Assembly (NCBI RefSeq): GCF_005281345.1
Contig: NZ_SZXJ01000101.1
Span: 167,371 to 231,370 of the forward strand
DNA length: 64,000 nucleotides
Direction of reading: 5' to 3'
DNA from: Citrobacter sp. wls619
GTDB lineage: Bacteria; Pseudomonadota; Gammaproteobacteria; Enterobacterales; Enterobacteriaceae
The position numbers were made by a program, and so were the translations under genes. Positions 9,857 to 19,653 of the stretch are shown here, one piece after another (position 1 is the first letter of the stretch; each line of letters starts with the position of its first letter). The notes beneath the pieces were generated by a model. The model had not been told where the DNA came from. It worked only from the letters and a program-made list of their open reading frames with translations, and did not search any database.

Positions 9857-11242
9857 TTACTTACGGCGCCAGGTGGTGCCCTGCGGACCATCTTCCAGCA
9901 CGATGCCCATCTCGTTCAGACGATCGCGTGCCGCATCCGCCGCTGCCCAGTCTTTCGCCTTACGTGCATCCAGACGCTGTTGAATCAGCGCTTCAATCTC
10001 CGCAACTTCACCGTCATCCGCCTGCGCACCGCTTTGCAGGAACGCTTCTGGTTCCTGTTCCAGCAGTCCCAGTACGCTGGACAGCTTACGCAGATGCGCA
10101 GCCATGCCGTTCGCCGCAGCCATATCTTCACCCTTCAGACGGTTAACCTCACGCGCCATGTCAAACAGCACGGAGTAGGCTTCTGGCGTATTAAAGTCAT
10201 CGTTCATCGCTTCAATGAAACGCGCTTCAAAGGCTTCGCCACCCGCAGGGGCAACGAACTTGTCAGTGCCGCGCAGCGCGGTATACAAGCGCTCCAGCGC
10301 TGAGCGAGCCTGCTTCAGGTTCTCTTCGCTGTAGTTCAGTTGGCTACGATAATGGCCAGACATCAGGAAGTAGCGAATGGTTTCGGCGTCATAATATTTC
10401 AGCACGTCGCGAACGGTGAAGAAGTTGCCCAGTGATTTGGACATTTTCTCACGGTCAACCATCACCATCCCGGAGTGCATCCAGTAATTGACGTATTCAC
10501 CGTCATGCGCACAGGTGGACTGCGCGATTTCGTTTTCATGGTGCGGGAACATCAGGTCAGAGCCGCCGCCGTGAATATCGAAATGGTTACCCAGTTGCTT
10601 GCAGTTCATCGCAGAACATTCAATGTGCCAGCCCGGACGGCCTGCGCCCCACGGAGATGGCCAGCTCGGTTCACCCTCTTTGGACATCTTCCACAGCACG
10701 AAGTCCATCGGGTTACGCTTCACATCAACCACATCAACACGCGCACCCGCCTGCAGCTGATCCAGGTCCTGACGTGACAACTGACCGTAATTCGGGTCGG
10801 TCGGTACGTCGAACATGACATCGCCGTTATCGGCAACGTAAGCGTGGCCTTTGGCAATCAGCTGTTCGGTGATTTCAATAATCTCAGGGATATGATGTGT
10901 AGCACGCGGTTCAAGATCCGGACGCAGAATATTCAGCGCATCGAAATCGTTATGCATTTCCGCAATCATGCGATCAACCAGCGCCACAAAGCTCTCGCCA
11001 TTTTCATTAGCGCGCTTAATGATTTTGTCGTCGATATCGGTAATGTTGCGCACGTACTTCAGCTTGTAGCCGAGGAAGCGCAGATAACGGGCAACAACGT
11101 CGAAAGAAACAAAGGTACGCCCGTGTCCAATATGACAGAGATCGTAAACGGTGATGCCACACACGTACATGCCGACTTCCCCGGCATGAATGGGTTTGAA
11201 TTCCTCTTTTTGGCGCGTCAGTGTATTAAAGATTTTTAACAT
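9857..11242 (-). CDS. cysS: CysS, cysteinyl-tRNA synthetase
   Basis: A 461-residue class I aminoacyl-tRNA synthetase charging tRNA-Cys. The HIGH signature is at residues 37-40 and the KMSKS loop lies near 266-270. The catalytic zinc ligands are recognisable as Cys28 plus the ECSAMNC and FPHHENE stretches. A C-terminal helical anticodon-binding region follows. The start at 11242 matches E. coli; the open frame extends 57 codons further with no homology. The gene faces ppiB across a shared promoter region. Confidence 0.97.
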   Translation of the reverse strand: MLKIFNTLTRQKEEFKPIHAGEVGMYVCGITVYDLCHIGHGRTFVSFDVVARYLRFLGYKLKYVRNITDIDDKIIKRANENGESFVALVDRMIAEMHNDFDALNILRPDLEPRATHHIPEIIEITEQLIAKGHAYVADNGDVMFDVPTDPNYGQLSRQDLDQLQAGARVDVVDVKRNPMDFVLWKMSKEGEPSWPSPWGAGRPGWHIECSAMNCKQLGNHFDIHGGGSDLMFPHHENEIAQSTCAHDGEYVNYWMHSGMVMVDREKMSKSLGNFFTVRDVLKYYDAETIRYFLMSGHYRSQLNYSEENLKQARSALERLYTALRGTDKFVAPAGGEAFEARFIEAMNDDFNTPEAYSVLFDMAREVNRLKGEDMAAANGMAAHLRKLSSVLGLLEQEPEAFLQSGAQADDGEVAEIEALIQQRLDARKAKDWAAADAARDRLNEMGIVLEDGPQGTTWRRK

Positions 11243-11415
11243 CGAAGATTCCGTGTAGACGTGTGTGGATAACAAAGCCCTATAATACCTATAAATTGGC
11301 CCCGAAGCAGCACACTTTGCAAGGTGATCGAACCTTGCGGTTATGCTATAACAAGCCCCTATCATGTGACCCTGACCAGGGTCGAAGCACCACTCTATCG
11401 GAACAGGATGCAAAA
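11243..11415 (+). promoter_or_regulatory. cysS/ppiB divergent promoter region
   Basis: A consensus TATAAT at 11281-11286 has a loose TAGACG about 19 bases upstream and could serve ppiB. A near-perfect palindrome (GACCCTG/CAGGGTC, 11368-11383) lies 32 bases before the ppiB start. It may be a protein site or a small leader hairpin, and I do not recognise it as a known operator. Confidence 0.4.
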
Positions 11416-11910
11416 ATGGTTACTTTCCACACTAATCACGGCGATATCGTAATCAAAACGTTTGATGATAAAGCGCCTGAAACAGTTAAAAACTTCCTGG
11501 ACTACTGCCGCGAAGGTTTTTACAACAACACCATTTTCCACCGTGTTATTAACGGTTTCATGATCCAGGGCGGCGGTTTTGAGCCGGGCATGAAGCAAAA
11601 AGCCACGAAAGAGGCGATCAAAAACGAAGCCAACAACGGTCTGAAAAACACCCGTGGAACGCTGGCAATGGCGCGTACTCAGGCTCCGCACTCAGCAACC
11701 GCACAGTTCTTCATCAACGTTGCTGACAACGACTTCCTGAACTTCTCCGGCGAAAGCATGCAGGGCTGGGGTTACTGTGTATTCGCTGAAGTTGTCGAAG
11801 GTATGGATGTCGTTGATAAAATCAAAGGCGTTTCCACCGGTCGCAGCGGTATGCATCAGGACGTACCAAAAGAAGACGTTATCATCGAAAACGTCACCGT
11901 CAGCGAGTAA
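11416..11910 (+). CDS. ppiB: PpiB, cytoplasmic peptidyl-prolyl cis-trans isomerase (cyclophilin)
   Basis: A 164-residue single-domain cyclophilin without signal peptide. Active-site landmarks are present: [13 protein letters not shown] (about 42-54), [17 protein letters not shown] (about 86-102) and the [17 protein letters not shown] region. It accelerates proline isomerisation during protein folding. The ATG at 11416 is preceded by AGGA. A longer open frame upstream has no homology. lpxH begins two bases after its stop. Confidence 0.96.
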   Translation: MVTFHTNHGDIVIKTFDDKAPETVKNFLDYCREGFYNNTIFHRVINGFMIQGGGFEPGMKQKATKEAIKNEANNGLKNTRGTLAMARTQAPHSATAQFFINVADNDFLNFSGESMQGWGYCVFAEVVEGMDVVDKIKGVSTGRSGMHQDVPKEDVIIENVTVSE

Positions 11911-11912
11911 TC

Positions 11913-12635
11913 GTGACGACACTGTTTATTGCAGATCTCCATCTCTGCACGGAAGAACCGGCGATCACCGCCGGTTTTCTGCGTTTTTTAGCCGGCGATG
12001 CACGCAAGGCCGATGCGCTGTACATTCTTGGCGATCTGTTTGAAGCCTGGATAGGCGATGACGATCCCAATCCCCTACATCGTGAAATGGCCGCAGCGAT
12101 AAAAGCGCTGACGGATTCCGGTGTTCCCTGCTTTTTCATTCATGGCAACCGTGATTTTCTGATCGGCAAGCGTTTTGCCCGTGAGAGCGGCATGACCCTG
12201 TTACCTCAGGAAAAAGTGCTCAACCTGTATGGCCGCAACGTACTGATCATGCATGGCGACACCTTATGTACCGATGACGCAGGCTATCAGGCGTTTCGCG
12301 CGAAGGTTCATCAGCCCTGGCTACAAAAACTGTTTCTCTCCCTGCCGTTATTCATTCGCCAACGTATTGCCGCGAAAATGCGCGCCAACAGCAAAGCGGC
12401 CAATAGCAGCAAGTCGCTGGAGATCATGGATGTGAATCCACAGGCCGTCATTGCCGAAATGGAGAAACATCAGGTCCAGTGGTTAATTCACGGTCATACC
12501 CATCGCCCGGCAGTCCACGAAGTCACGGCCAATGCGCAACCCGCTTTCCGCGTGGTGTTAGGTGCCTGGCACACCGAAGGTTCGATGATTAAAGTCACAC
12601 CTGACGACGTTGAACTGATCGCATTTCCGTTTTAA
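11913..12635 (+). CDS. lpxH: LpxH, UDP-2,3-diacylglucosamine diphosphatase
   Basis: A 240-residue peripheral membrane metallophosphoesterase. It cleaves UDP-2,3-diacylglucosamine to lipid X and UMP, the fourth step of lipid A synthesis. The calcineurin-type metal motifs are complete: DLH at 8-10, GDLFEAW (Asp41), GNRDF (Asn79), MHGD (His114) and HGHTHRP (His195, His197). It uses a GTG start two bases after the ppiB stop, as in E. coli, so expression is probably coupled to ppiB. Confidence 0.97.
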   Translation: MTTLFIADLHLCTEEPAITAGFLRFLAGDARKADALYILGDLFEAWIGDDDPNPLHREMAAAIKALTDSGVPCFFIHGNRDFLIGKRFARESGMTLLPQEKVLNLYGRNVLIMHGDTLCTDDAGYQAFRAKVHQPWLQKLFLSLPLFIRQRIAAKMRANSKAANSSKSLEIMDVNPQAVIAEMEKHQVQWLIHGHTHRPAVHEVTANAQPAFRVVLGAWHTEGSMIKVTPDDVELIAFPF

Positions 12636-12665
12636 CTCCCTGTCAAAATGCTTGTTATACAGGCT

Positions 12666-12681
12666 ACGCAATCGTTTTCCT
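12666..12681. promoter_or_regulatory. PurR operator upstream of purE
   Basis: ACGCAATCGTTTTCCT matches the PurR consensus (ACGCAAACGTTTNCNT) at most positions and sits where the E. coli purEK operator lies, about 70 bases before the purE start. Hypoxanthine- or guanine-bound PurR would repress purEK here. Confidence 0.8.
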
Positions 12682-12752
12682 TGGCGGTGAATTATGCTAT
12701 TCTCTGTGGCCTCAAAAGTCGAGTGTAGTGCACCACAGGAGTTTTTAGACGC

Positions 12753-13262
12753 ATGTCTTCCTGCAATAATCCGGCGCGTGTCGCCATCGTGATGGGGTCC
12801 AAAAGCGACTGGGCTACTATGCAGTTCGCCGCCGAAATCTTCGAAATGCTGGACGTTCCACACCATGTTGAAGTCGTCTCAGCCCACCGTACCCCTGACA
12901 AACTGTTCAGCTTCGCCGAAAGTGCTGAAGAAAACGGTTATCAGGTCATTATTGCGGGTGCTGGCGGTGCAGCGCATCTGCCGGGCATGATTGCAGCGAA
13001 AACGCTGGTCCCCGTGTTAGGCGTTCCGGTACAAAGCGCAGCATTGAGCGGTGTAGATAGCCTCTATTCGATCGTGCAGATGCCACGCGGCATCCCTGTG
13101 GGTACGCTGGCGATTGGCAAAGCGGGTGCGGCCAATGCAGCCCTGCTGGCAGCACAAATTCTGGCAACACACGACAAAGCATTACACCAGCGTCTGAACG
13201 ACTGGCGCAAAGCACAAACCGATGAGGTACTGGAGAACCCGGACCCGCGAGGTGCGGCATGA
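12753..13262 (+). CDS. purE: PurE, N5-CAIR mutase
   Basis: A 169-residue class I enzyme of de novo purine synthesis that moves the carboxylate of N5-carboxyaminoimidazole ribonucleotide to give CAIR. The phosphate-binding GSKSDW (15-20) and catalytic His45 in SAHRTPD are intact. The [11 protein letters not shown] segment closes the active site. The gene overlaps purK by four bases (ATGA), so the two enzymes are translationally coupled. Control by PurR is supported by the operator upstream. Confidence 0.97.
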   Translation: MSSCNNPARVAIVMGSKSDWATMQFAAEIFEMLDVPHHVEVVSAHRTPDKLFSFAESAEENGYQVIIAGAGGAAHLPGMIAAKTLVPVLGVPVQSAALSGVDSLYSIVQMPRGIPVGTLAIGKAGAANAALLAAQILATHDKALHQRLNDWRKAQTDEVLENPDPRGAA

Positions 13263-14326
13263 AGCAGGTCTGCGTACTCGGTAACGGTCAGTTAGGGCGC
13301 ATGCTGCGTCAGGCCGGCGAGCCGCTGGGCATTGCGGTCTGGCCAGTCGGGCTGGATGCCGAACCCGCCGCCGTTCCCTTTCAGCAAAGCGTCATTACCG
13401 CTGAGATCGAGCGCTGGCCGGAAACCGCGTTAACCCGCGAGCTGGCGCGCCATCCGGCGTTCGTGAATCGTGATGTCTTCCCGATTATTGCCGACCGCCT
13501 GACGCAAAAGCAGCTTTTTGACAAACTCGGCCTCGCAACCGCGCCGTGGCAACTGCTGGCAGAGAAAAGCGAATGGTCTGCAGTATTCGACAAACTCGGC
13601 GAGCTGGCGATTGTGAAACGTCGCGTTGGCGGCTATGACGGTCGCGGTCAGTGGCGTTTGCGCGCGAATGAAACGGAACAATTGCCGGATGATTGCTATG
13701 GCGAATGCATCGTTGAGCGGGGCATTAACTTCTCGGGCGAAGTGTCGCTGGTAGGCGCTCGCGCACACGACGGCAGCACGGTTTTCTATCCGCTAACCCA
13801 CAACCTGCATCAGGACGGCATTCTGCGTACCAGCGTGGTCTTCCCGCAGGCTAACGCCAGACAGCAGGAACAGGCCGAAGCGATGCTTTCCGCCATCATG
13901 CAGGCGCTGGGTTATGTCGGCGTGATGGCGATGGAATGTTTCATTACCCCGGAAGGTCTGCTGATTAACGAACTGGCGCCTCGCGTGCACAACAGCGGGC
14001 ACTGGACACAAAACGGCGCCAGCATCAGCCAGTTCGAGTTGCACCTGCGCGCCATTACCAACCTGCCGTTACCGACGCCGGTGGTGAACACTCCTTCGGT
14101 GATGGTAAACCTGATTGGTAGCGACCTGAACTACGACTGGCTGAAACTGCCGCTGGTCCATCTGCACTGGTACGACAAAGAAGTGCGCGAAGGGCGTAAA
14201 GTCGGCCACCTGAACCTGAGCGACAGCGATACTGCACGTCTAAATGCCACGCTGGAAGCGTTAATTCCCCTACTACCGCCGGAATATGCCAGCGGAATTA
14301 TCTGGGCGCAATCACAGCTGAAATAA
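13259..14326 (+). CDS. purK: PurK, N5-CAIR synthetase
   Basis: A 355-residue ATP-grasp enzyme making N5-CAIR from AIR, ATP and bicarbonate, the substrate for PurE. The N-terminal GNGQLGRM starts a Rossmann-like domain. The ATP-grasp core includes [13 protein letters not shown] (about 119-131), an [10 protein letters not shown] region and the metal-binding [14 protein letters not shown] segment near 237-250. It shares the purE message through a four-base overlap. selU follows 96 bases later, past a hairpin. Confidence 0.97.
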   Translation: MKQVCVLGNGQLGRMLRQAGEPLGIAVWPVGLDAEPAAVPFQQSVITAEIERWPETALTRELARHPAFVNRDVFPIIADRLTQKQLFDKLGLATAPWQLLAEKSEWSAVFDKLGELAIVKRRVGGYDGRGQWRLRANETEQLPDDCYGECIVERGINFSGEVSLVGARAHDGSTVFYPLTHNLHQDGILRTSVVFPQANARQQEQAEAMLSAIMQALGYVGVMAMECFITPEGLLINELAPRVHNSGHWTQNGASISQFELHLRAITNLPLPTPVVNTPSVMVNLIGSDLNYDWLKLPLVHLHWYDKEVREGRKVGHLNLSDSDTARLNATLEALIPLLPPEYASGIIWAQSQLK

Positions 14327-14335
14327 GCCATTAAT

Positions 14336-14365
14336 GCCGGGGAGTTGATTTTATCCTTCCCCGGC
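14336..14365 (+). terminator. Stem-loop after purK
   Basis: GCCGGGGA at 14336-14343 pairs with TCCCCGGC at 14358-14365 around a 14-base AT-rich loop. It probably limits purEK transcription into selU. The T-run after the stem is poor, so it may be only partial. Confidence 0.45.
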
Positions 14366-14422
14366 CCCTCTTCAGGCGCGTAAAATCCCCTCCATTGCTG
14401 TTTTGTATTTTCAGGACTGAAC

Positions 14423-15508
14423 ATGAACGATGGAACGGACTATCGCGCGATTCTGCTCGCCGGTACGCCTTTAATCGATGTACGCGCCCCCGTCGAATTT
14501 CAACAGGGTGCGATGCCGGGTGCGATCAACCTCCCCCTAATGAACGATGACGAACGCGCCGCGGTCGGGACCTGCTATAAACGTCAGGGACCGGAGGCGG
14601 CGCTCGCATTGGGCCACCAACTGGTCTCGGGTGAAACCCGCCAGCAGCGAATGAACGCCTGGCTGGACGCCTGTCGCCAGCATCCAGAGGGATACTTATG
14701 CTGTGCCCGCGGCGGCCAGCGCTCGCACATCGTGCAACACTGGTTGCAGGAGGCTGGTATCAACTATCCGCTGATAAAAGGCGGTTATAAGGCGCTGCGC
14801 CAGGCGACGATACAGCTGACGGAAACGCTGGTGCAAAAACCTATCGTCCTGATTGGCGGCTGTACTGGAAGCGGTAAAACGCTGTTGGTACAACAGCAGC
14901 CAAACGGCGTGGATCTCGAAGGTCTGGCACATCATCGCGGTTCCTCTTTTGGCCGCACCGTCGAACCGCAACTGAGCCAGGCGAGCTTCGAAAACCTGCT
15001 GGCGGTCGAAATGCTGAAAACCGACAGCCGCCAGGATCTGCGTTTGTGGGTACTGGAAGATGAAGGCCGCATGATTGGTGCCAATCATCTGCCCGAATGT
15101 TTGCGTGATCGCATGACTCAGGCAAACATTGCGGTGGTGGAAGATCCCTTTGAGTTACGCCTGGAGCGACTGCGCGAAGAGTATTTCGTGAAGATGCACC
15201 ACGATTTTACCCACGCTTATGGCGAGAGCCAGGGCTGGCAGGAGTACAGCGAGTATCTGCACCATGGCCTGTTTGCTATCCGCCGTCGTCTGGGTTTACA
15301 ACGCTTTGCCGAGCTGACCGCCCTGCTCGACGTGGCCCTGCGCGAACAGCAGACGACGGGCAGTACCGACGCTCATATGGGCTGGCTGGTGCCGTTACTC
15401 AACGAATATTACGATCCGATGTATCGCTATCAGCTGGAAAAGAAAGCCGCGAAAATCGTTTTTCGCGGCACATGGCAGGATGTTGCCGACTGGCTTAACG
15501 CACAGTGA
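14423..15508 (+). CDS. selU: SelU, tRNA 2-selenouridine synthase
   Basis: A 361-residue enzyme (YbbB) that converts 2-thiouridine to 2-selenouridine at the wobble base of certain tRNAs through a geranylated intermediate, using selenophosphate. An N-terminal rhodanese domain (about 10-125) carries the catalytic-loop cysteine in CARGGQRS (Cys94). A P-loop NTPase-like domain begins with GGCTGSGKT at 145-153. In Salmonella allantoin-utilisation genes lie near this locus; here purK and selU are direct neighbours. The stop codon abuts the convergent ABC permease gene. Confidence 0.95.
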   Translation: MNDGTDYRAILLAGTPLIDVRAPVEFQQGAMPGAINLPLMNDDERAAVGTCYKRQGPEAALALGHQLVSGETRQQRMNAWLDACRQHPEGYLCCARGGQRSHIVQHWLQEAGINYPLIKGGYKALRQATIQLTETLVQKPIVLIGGCTGSGKTLLVQQQPNGVDLEGLAHHRGSSFGRTVEPQLSQASFENLLAVEMLKTDSRQDLRLWVLEDEGRMIGANHLPECLRDRMTQANIAVVEDPFELRLERLREEYFVKMHHDFTHAYGESQGWQEYSEYLHHGLFAIRRRLGLQRFAELTALLDVALREQQTTGSTDAHMGWLVPLLNEYYDPMYRYQLEKKAAKIVFRGTWQDVADWLNAQ

Positions 15509-16168
15509 TCAGTGTCTGTCGCGCTTATCCGCGCGTTTTGCCAGCCAGTCACCCAACACCTGAACGACCTGCACCAAAATAATCAGCGCCACCACGGTGA
15601 CGATCATGACCTGGGTTTCGTAGCGGTAATAACCAAAGCGAATGGCCAGGTCGCCTACCCCGCCACCGCCAACGATCCCGGCCATCGCCGAGTAACCGAT
15701 TAAACTCACCAGCGTTATCGTCAACCCACGCAGCAGACCTGCGCTGGCTTCCGGTAACAGCACGGTGCAGATAATACGCATCGGGCTGGCGCCAAACGCT
15801 TCTGCGGCTTCGATAATGCCTTTATCAACCTCACGTAACGCGCTGTCCACCAGTCGGGCATAAAACGCAATCGCCGCAACCGAAAGCGGAACAGACGCCG
15901 CAATCGGTCCGATGGTGTTCCCGAGCAGAAACTGGGTTAACGGTAGCAACAGCACCAGCAGGATCACAAACGGTACCGAACGGATAATGTTCACCAGCAC
16001 GGAACTGAGCAGATACACAAAACGGTTCTGCCAGAATAAATGCCGGTCGGTGACGAAAATAAGAAAGCCGAGCGGCAGGCCGCCAACGATCGCCAGCACG
16101 GTTGAGATACTCAGCATCTGGAAGGTTTCATTAAACGCCAGCGTCAAATCCGGCAATAAATCATCCAC
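15509..16168 (-). CDS. Methionine-family ABC transporter permease (MetI/SfbC-like)
   Basis: A 219-residue inner-membrane permease with about five transmembrane helices. It carries the ABC-importer coupling motif in EAAEAFGASPMRIICTVLLPEA (about residues 121-142, where the cytoplasmic EAA loop docks on the ATPase). It resembles E. coli MetI and corresponds by position to the third gene of the Salmonella sfbABC operon. Its start overlaps the ATPase gene by eight bases. The substrate is probably methionine or a related small molecule; an iron role has been suggested for sfb, and sequence alone does not decide. Confidence 0.85.
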   Translation of the reverse strand: MDDLLPDLTLAFNETFQMLSISTVLAIVGGLPLGFLIFVTDRHLFWQNRFVYLLSSVLVNIIRSVPFVILLVLLLPLTQFLLGNTIGPIAASVPLSVAAIAFYARLVDSALREVDKGIIEAAEAFGASPMRIICTVLLPEASAGLLRGLTITLVSLIGYSAMAGIVGGGGVGDLAIRFGYYRYETQVMIVTVVALIILVQVVQVLGDWLAKRADKRDRH

Positions 16169-17177
16169 GAATCACCTCCACCTGTGCGGTACGTTGACGA
16201 ATATGTTCCACAGCGGCATCGACCGCCGAAGGGTTATGCGGCGCGGTCAGTTGCACCACCAAAATACCCAGCGCACGCTCACCGATATACTCAATTTTGC
16301 CGTGCAGAATATTTACCGCCACGCCAAACTTTACCGCCACTTCAGACAGCACCGGCTGTTCCGCTGAGTCGCCGATAAATAAAATTTTCAGCAGTTGTCC
16401 TGGCAGATGCTGGCGCAGTCGCTCGGGCAGCGTCAAATTGAGGGTATGCGACACCAGTTGCTGCGTGAACGCGTGCTGCGGGTGAGCAAAGACATCAAAC
16501 ACCTCACCGGACTCCACCACCTTGCCACCGGACATCACCGCCACACGATCGCAAATTGATTTGATCACATTCATCTCGTGAGTGATCAGCACGATCGTGA
16601 TCCCCAGTTGTTGGTTGATCTGTTTGAGCAGAGCCAGAATGGTGGCCGATGTTTCCAGATCTAACGCGGAAGTGGGTTCATCGCAAAGCAGTACATCCGG
16701 GTGGTTGGCAATGGCGCGGGCAATACCCACGCGCTGTTTTTGTCCGCCGCTGAGCTGTACCGGAAAACGGTTTGCTTTATCCGCTAACCCGACCAGCGCC
16801 AGAATCTCCGCCACGCGTGGCGCGATTTTGCTGCGCTCCCATCCGGCAGCCTTCAGGCTGAAAGCGACGTTTTGCGCCACCGTGCGGGTATGCATCAAAT
16901 TAAAATGCTGAAAAATCATCCCAATACGCTGACGGGCCTTACGTAAGTGCGTTCCTTCCAGCGCTGAAATTTCAACACCGTTCACCTTCACGCTTCCCTG
17001 GCTTGGGCGCGTTAAGGCGTTCAGGGTACGCAGCAGCGTACTTTTCCCCGCCCCACTGGTTCCCACAATGCCAAATATCTCACCTGCGCCGATGCGCAGG
17101 CTGACCTCATCAACCGCCCGGGTTGACGGTCCGCGGCCTGCGCTGAAATCCACGCAAACCTTATCTATCTCAATCAT
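16161..17177 (-). CDS. Methionine-family ABC transporter ATPase (MetN/SfbB-like)
   Basis: A 338-residue ABC ATPase. Walker A GTSGAGKST is at 39-47, the signature LSGGQKQRVGIARA near 140 and Walker B VLLCDEPTSALD near 162. After about residue 255 comes an extra C-terminal domain of NIL/ACT type, which in MetN binds methionine and trans-inhibits transport. That domain supports a Met-like substrate over iron. It lies 62 bases after the binding-protein gene, past a terminator-like hairpin, and overlaps the permease start. Confidence 0.9.
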   Translation of the reverse strand: MIEIDKVCVDFSAGRGPSTRAVDEVSLRIGAGEIFGIVGTSGAGKSTLLRTLNALTRPSQGSVKVNGVEISALEGTHLRKARQRIGMIFQHFNLMHTRTVAQNVAFSLKAAGWERSKIAPRVAEILALVGLADKANRFPVQLSGGQKQRVGIARAIANHPDVLLCDEPTSALDLETSATILALLKQINQQLGITIVLITHEMNVIKSICDRVAVMSGGKVVESGEVFDVFAHPQHAFTQQLVSHTLNLTLPERLRQHLPGQLLKILFIGDSAEQPVLSEVAVKFGVAVNILHGKIEYIGERALGILVVQLTAPHNPSAVDAAVEHIRQRTAQVEVIRG

Positions 17178-17198
17178 ACCGACCTCAGAAATGCGAAA

Positions 17199-17218
17199 AG
17201 GGCAGTCGTTGCTGCCCT
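17199..17218 (-). terminator. Terminator-like hairpin inside the ABC operon
   Basis: On the minus strand a seven-base AGGGCAG/CTGCCCT stem with a six-base loop is followed by a short T-run. It lies between the binding-protein stop and the ATPase start, so it should lower expression of the ATPase and permease relative to the binding protein or protect the upstream mRNA. Confidence 0.55.
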
Positions 17219-17239
17219 GTTAAACCTTAAGCGCAGCGA

Positions 17240-18070
17240 TTATTGGGCTGCCGTCATCCATTCCGGCTTCTGGAAGGCGCTATAGATATTGTTCGGATCG
17301 TCTATCACCGCACGATAAGCCGGAGATTTCACCGCTTCAACAATGTCTTTGGCGAACGGTTTATCTGCATCTTCACTGCGTACCGCAATGATATTTTTCA
17401 GGTTTTCATCCAGGTGCTCTTGCTTGATCGCACTGGCGAGATCCAGTTTTGCCGCAACCGCAAAGTTACCGTTAACCAGTGCCCCGGTCACACCATCCAG
17501 CGTACGCGGCAACTGCGCAGCTTCCAGCGGTTTAAACACCAGTCCTTTCGCGTTACTGGCGATATCACGTTCAGAAGCTTTAGTGGGATCAATATTGTCT
17601 TTGATGGTGATAAGGTCGATAGATTGCAGGAAGCGCAGACCACGGGCCAGGTTCGTCGGATCGTTAGAAAGCGTGATGACATCACCTTTCTTCAGTTCAT
17701 CCAGGCTCTTGATTTTATGCGAGTAAAAACCCATTCCCGCCGTTGGAACAACGATGAGCTTACTCAATTTCAACCCTTTGTCGGCGGTGAATTTGTCAAA
17801 ATAAAGCGAGTGCTGAAACAGGTTTGCGTCAATGCTGCCGTTGGAGAGCGCCATGTTTGGCTGCACGTAGTCACTAAATTCGCGCACCACTACCTTATAG
17901 CCTTTCTCTTTCAGCGTAGGGGCAATGGCTTGTTTCACCATATCGCCATACGGACCCGGTGCGACGCCAAATACGATGGTGTGCGGATCACTGTTTGCAT
18001 GAGCAAACTGTAATCCACAGGCCAGTAACAGCGCCCCGGTCGCGACGCGTAAACTCTGACGCAATCCCAT
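17240..18070 (-). CDS. Methionine-family ABC substrate-binding protein (MetQ/SfbA-like)
   Basis: A 276-residue NlpA/MetQ-type binding protein. The N-terminal hydrophobic stretch holds a possible lipobox LLAC with Cys18, and an AHA-N signal-peptidase site seven residues on, so lipoprotein status is likely but not certain. The mature domain begins IVFGVAPGPYGDMVKQAIAP and has the family patterns NLFQHSLY and GLRFLQSIDLI. It resembles Salmonella SfbA closely. It is the first gene of a three-gene minus-strand operon delivering substrate to the permease and ATPase downstream. Confidence 0.9.
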   Translation of the reverse strand: MGLRQSLRVATGALLLACGLQFAHANSDPHTIVFGVAPGPYGDMVKQAIAPTLKEKGYKVVVREFSDYVQPNMALSNGSIDANLFQHSLYFDKFTADKGLKLSKLIVVPTAGMGFYSHKIKSLDELKKGDVITLSNDPTNLARGLRFLQSIDLITIKDNIDPTKASERDIASNAKGLVFKPLEAAQLPRTLDGVTGALVNGNFAVAAKLDLASAIKQEHLDENLKNIIAVRSEDADKPFAKDIVEAVKSPAYRAVIDDPNNIYSAFQKPEWMTAAQ

Positions 18071-18158
18071 ATTCTCTCCATTTTAACGTTGTGGTGTCAT
18101 GTCTCACGCCGTTCTTGCGGCGTTGTTCTTGTTGGCCCGTTAACAGGCTGATTGTTAA

Positions 18159-18174
18159 CATGACACAGATCACA
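18159..18174 (-). promoter_or_regulatory. Possible CRP-like site upstream of the ABC operon
   Basis: Read on the minus strand the site is TGTGATCTGTGTCATG: a perfect TGTGA half-site, a six-base spacer and an imperfect TCACA half (TCATG). It lies about 90 bases upstream of the binding-protein start. No MetJ box (AGACGTCT repeats) is visible in the same region. Confidence 0.35.
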
Positions 18175-18243
18175 ACCTGCTGTCCTTGAAATTATTTCAT
18201 GATGTTGCGGAGTATGTTTTTAAATGAAAGAAGGCATAAAAAA

Positions 18244-18320
18244 GCCGGATGTCGGCACACGTGCCTAATCCGGCCTACAACAGCGCTCCCGGGCCCGATA
18301 AACGCAAGCGTATCGGGCGG
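18244..18320. repeat. REP and REP-like palindromes
   Basis: One typical REP (GCCGGATGTCGG..ATCCGGCCTACAA) is followed by a GCCCGATAA..TATCGGGC variant, between the porin stop and the region upstream of the ABC operon. Confidence 0.7.
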
Positions 18321-18331
18321 CAGGGGTTCGA

Positions 18332-19465
18332 TTAGAAGTCGTAACGCAGACGAACCAGGTTCATATCACCCAGGTTGTCGGTGCTGGAGGTAAAGACGTG
18401 TTCATAATCAACACGGAAACCGTAATCCAGCTGGAAGCTGATACCCAGACCGTTGTCGGTACGCAGGTAGTTACGACCATTCACGTATTCAATACGATCG
18501 CCCATGAAGTAAGGCTGGACGGATTTCAGCGCATACTGACCCACCGGGAAGGTATAACCCGCGAAGTATTCCAGACCCCAGGCATCACCGGCAAAGTAGT
18601 CGTTAACAGATACTTTTTTGGTGGTCATGAAGTTCTGATACCAGCCGCCGCCCAGTGAGAAGGTCCAGTTGTCCGGTTTCCAGCTCAGCGCAGTACCGAC
18701 GATGTTTTGATCGTAGGTTTTGCTGGTGTTACCACGCATCTCCGCGCGGGTGTAGTTCCACGCCGTACCCCAGGTCAGGTCATCCGTAATATGATAATCC
18801 ACACCCAGTGAACCGCCGCCTTTACGTTTGTAACGCAGGCCGTTATTCGGGTTATAGTCATCGCTGAACAGATAAGAAGCGTAGAGATCAACATCTCCCA
18901 CGGTGTTTTTATACTTCAGTGACTTACGTGTACGATATGAACCGTCATAGTCGCCGTTGATCCCGTTACCTGGTGCCTGACCGATCATGTCGTAGTCCCA
19001 GATATCCGTTTTCGCGCCAACCACATCATAGTAAATGCTGTTCTGTTGACCGAAGGTCAGCGTACCCCAGGTCGCGCTCTTCAGACCGGTGTACAGCATA
19101 CGGCGCGTGGTATCGTTGGCGCCGTCAGCATAGTGATTATCCCAGTTGAACATCGCCGGGAAGTTAACGCCCAGCTCGTAGTAACTCACCCAACTGATGT
19201 CATCAAACAGATAGTAATCAGCAGCGAAACGGAAACGAGTACCGCCGTCGAAACCATTACGTTTGTAACCATTCTTACCATCATCGCCAGCCATATTCTG
19301 GAACTGCGGACGAATACTCCCGCCGACGGTGAAGTTAAGACGGCTCAGCGGATTGCCCGCCTGCGGATCTTGTTTCAGGACCGTGATTTCCGCCTGAGAA
19401 GCGAAAGTCGTTAATGCCACTGCTGCGCCGATCGATACTGCCAGCGCTGTTTTTTTTATAGTCAT
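18332..19465 (-). CDS. Outer-membrane porin, family member of unknown specificity
   Basis: A 377-residue protein with a signal peptide cleaved after Ala25 (FASQA). The mature chain alternates aromatic and polar residues through many amphipathic strands (GTRFRFAADYYLF, WGTLTFGQQNSIYYD, SLGVDYHITDDLTWGTAWNYTRAEM) and ends LRYDF, the terminal Phe signature recognised by the BAM complex. This is a general Gram-negative porin fold. It is not OmpC, OmpF or PhoE as I know them, and the solute is unknown. It is monocistronic with AAGG upstream of its ATG. Confidence 0.8.
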   Translation of the reverse strand: MTIKKTALAVSIGAAVALTTFASQAEITVLKQDPQAGNPLSRLNFTVGGSIRPQFQNMAGDDGKNGYKRNGFDGGTRFRFAADYYLFDDISWVSYYELGVNFPAMFNWDNHYADGANDTTRRMLYTGLKSATWGTLTFGQQNSIYYDVVGAKTDIWDYDMIGQAPGNGINGDYDGSYRTRKSLKYKNTVGDVDLYASYLFSDDYNPNNGLRYKRKGGGSLGVDYHITDDLTWGTAWNYTRAEMRGNTSKTYDQNIVGTALSWKPDNWTFSLGGGWYQNFMTTKKVSVNDYFAGDAWGLEYFAGYTFPVGQYALKSVQPYFMGDRIEYVNGRNYLRTDNGLGISFQLDYGFRVDYEHVFTSSTDNLGDMNLVRLRYDF

Positions 19466-19601
19466 TATTTTTACCTTGATAGATAGCCTGCCAATTATTC
19501 AGCATACAAATATTAACTTTTATTAATACTCTCGTGTTGTCGGGTTTTTATTGATTTGTGCTGTTAAATATCAAGGGGTTATCAATTTGTGCTCTATAGA
19601 C

Positions 19602-19640
19602 AAAAAAATACGCACCGATGGCAAAATCGGTGCGTATTCA
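19602..19640 (-). terminator. Rho-independent terminator of ybbAP
   Basis: On the minus strand a strong ACGCACCGAT/ATCGGTGCGT stem is followed by ATTTTTTT, immediately after the ybbP stop. It separates ybbAP from the downstream porin gene. Confidence 0.9.
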
Positions 19641-19653
19641 TCAAGGAAATGAA

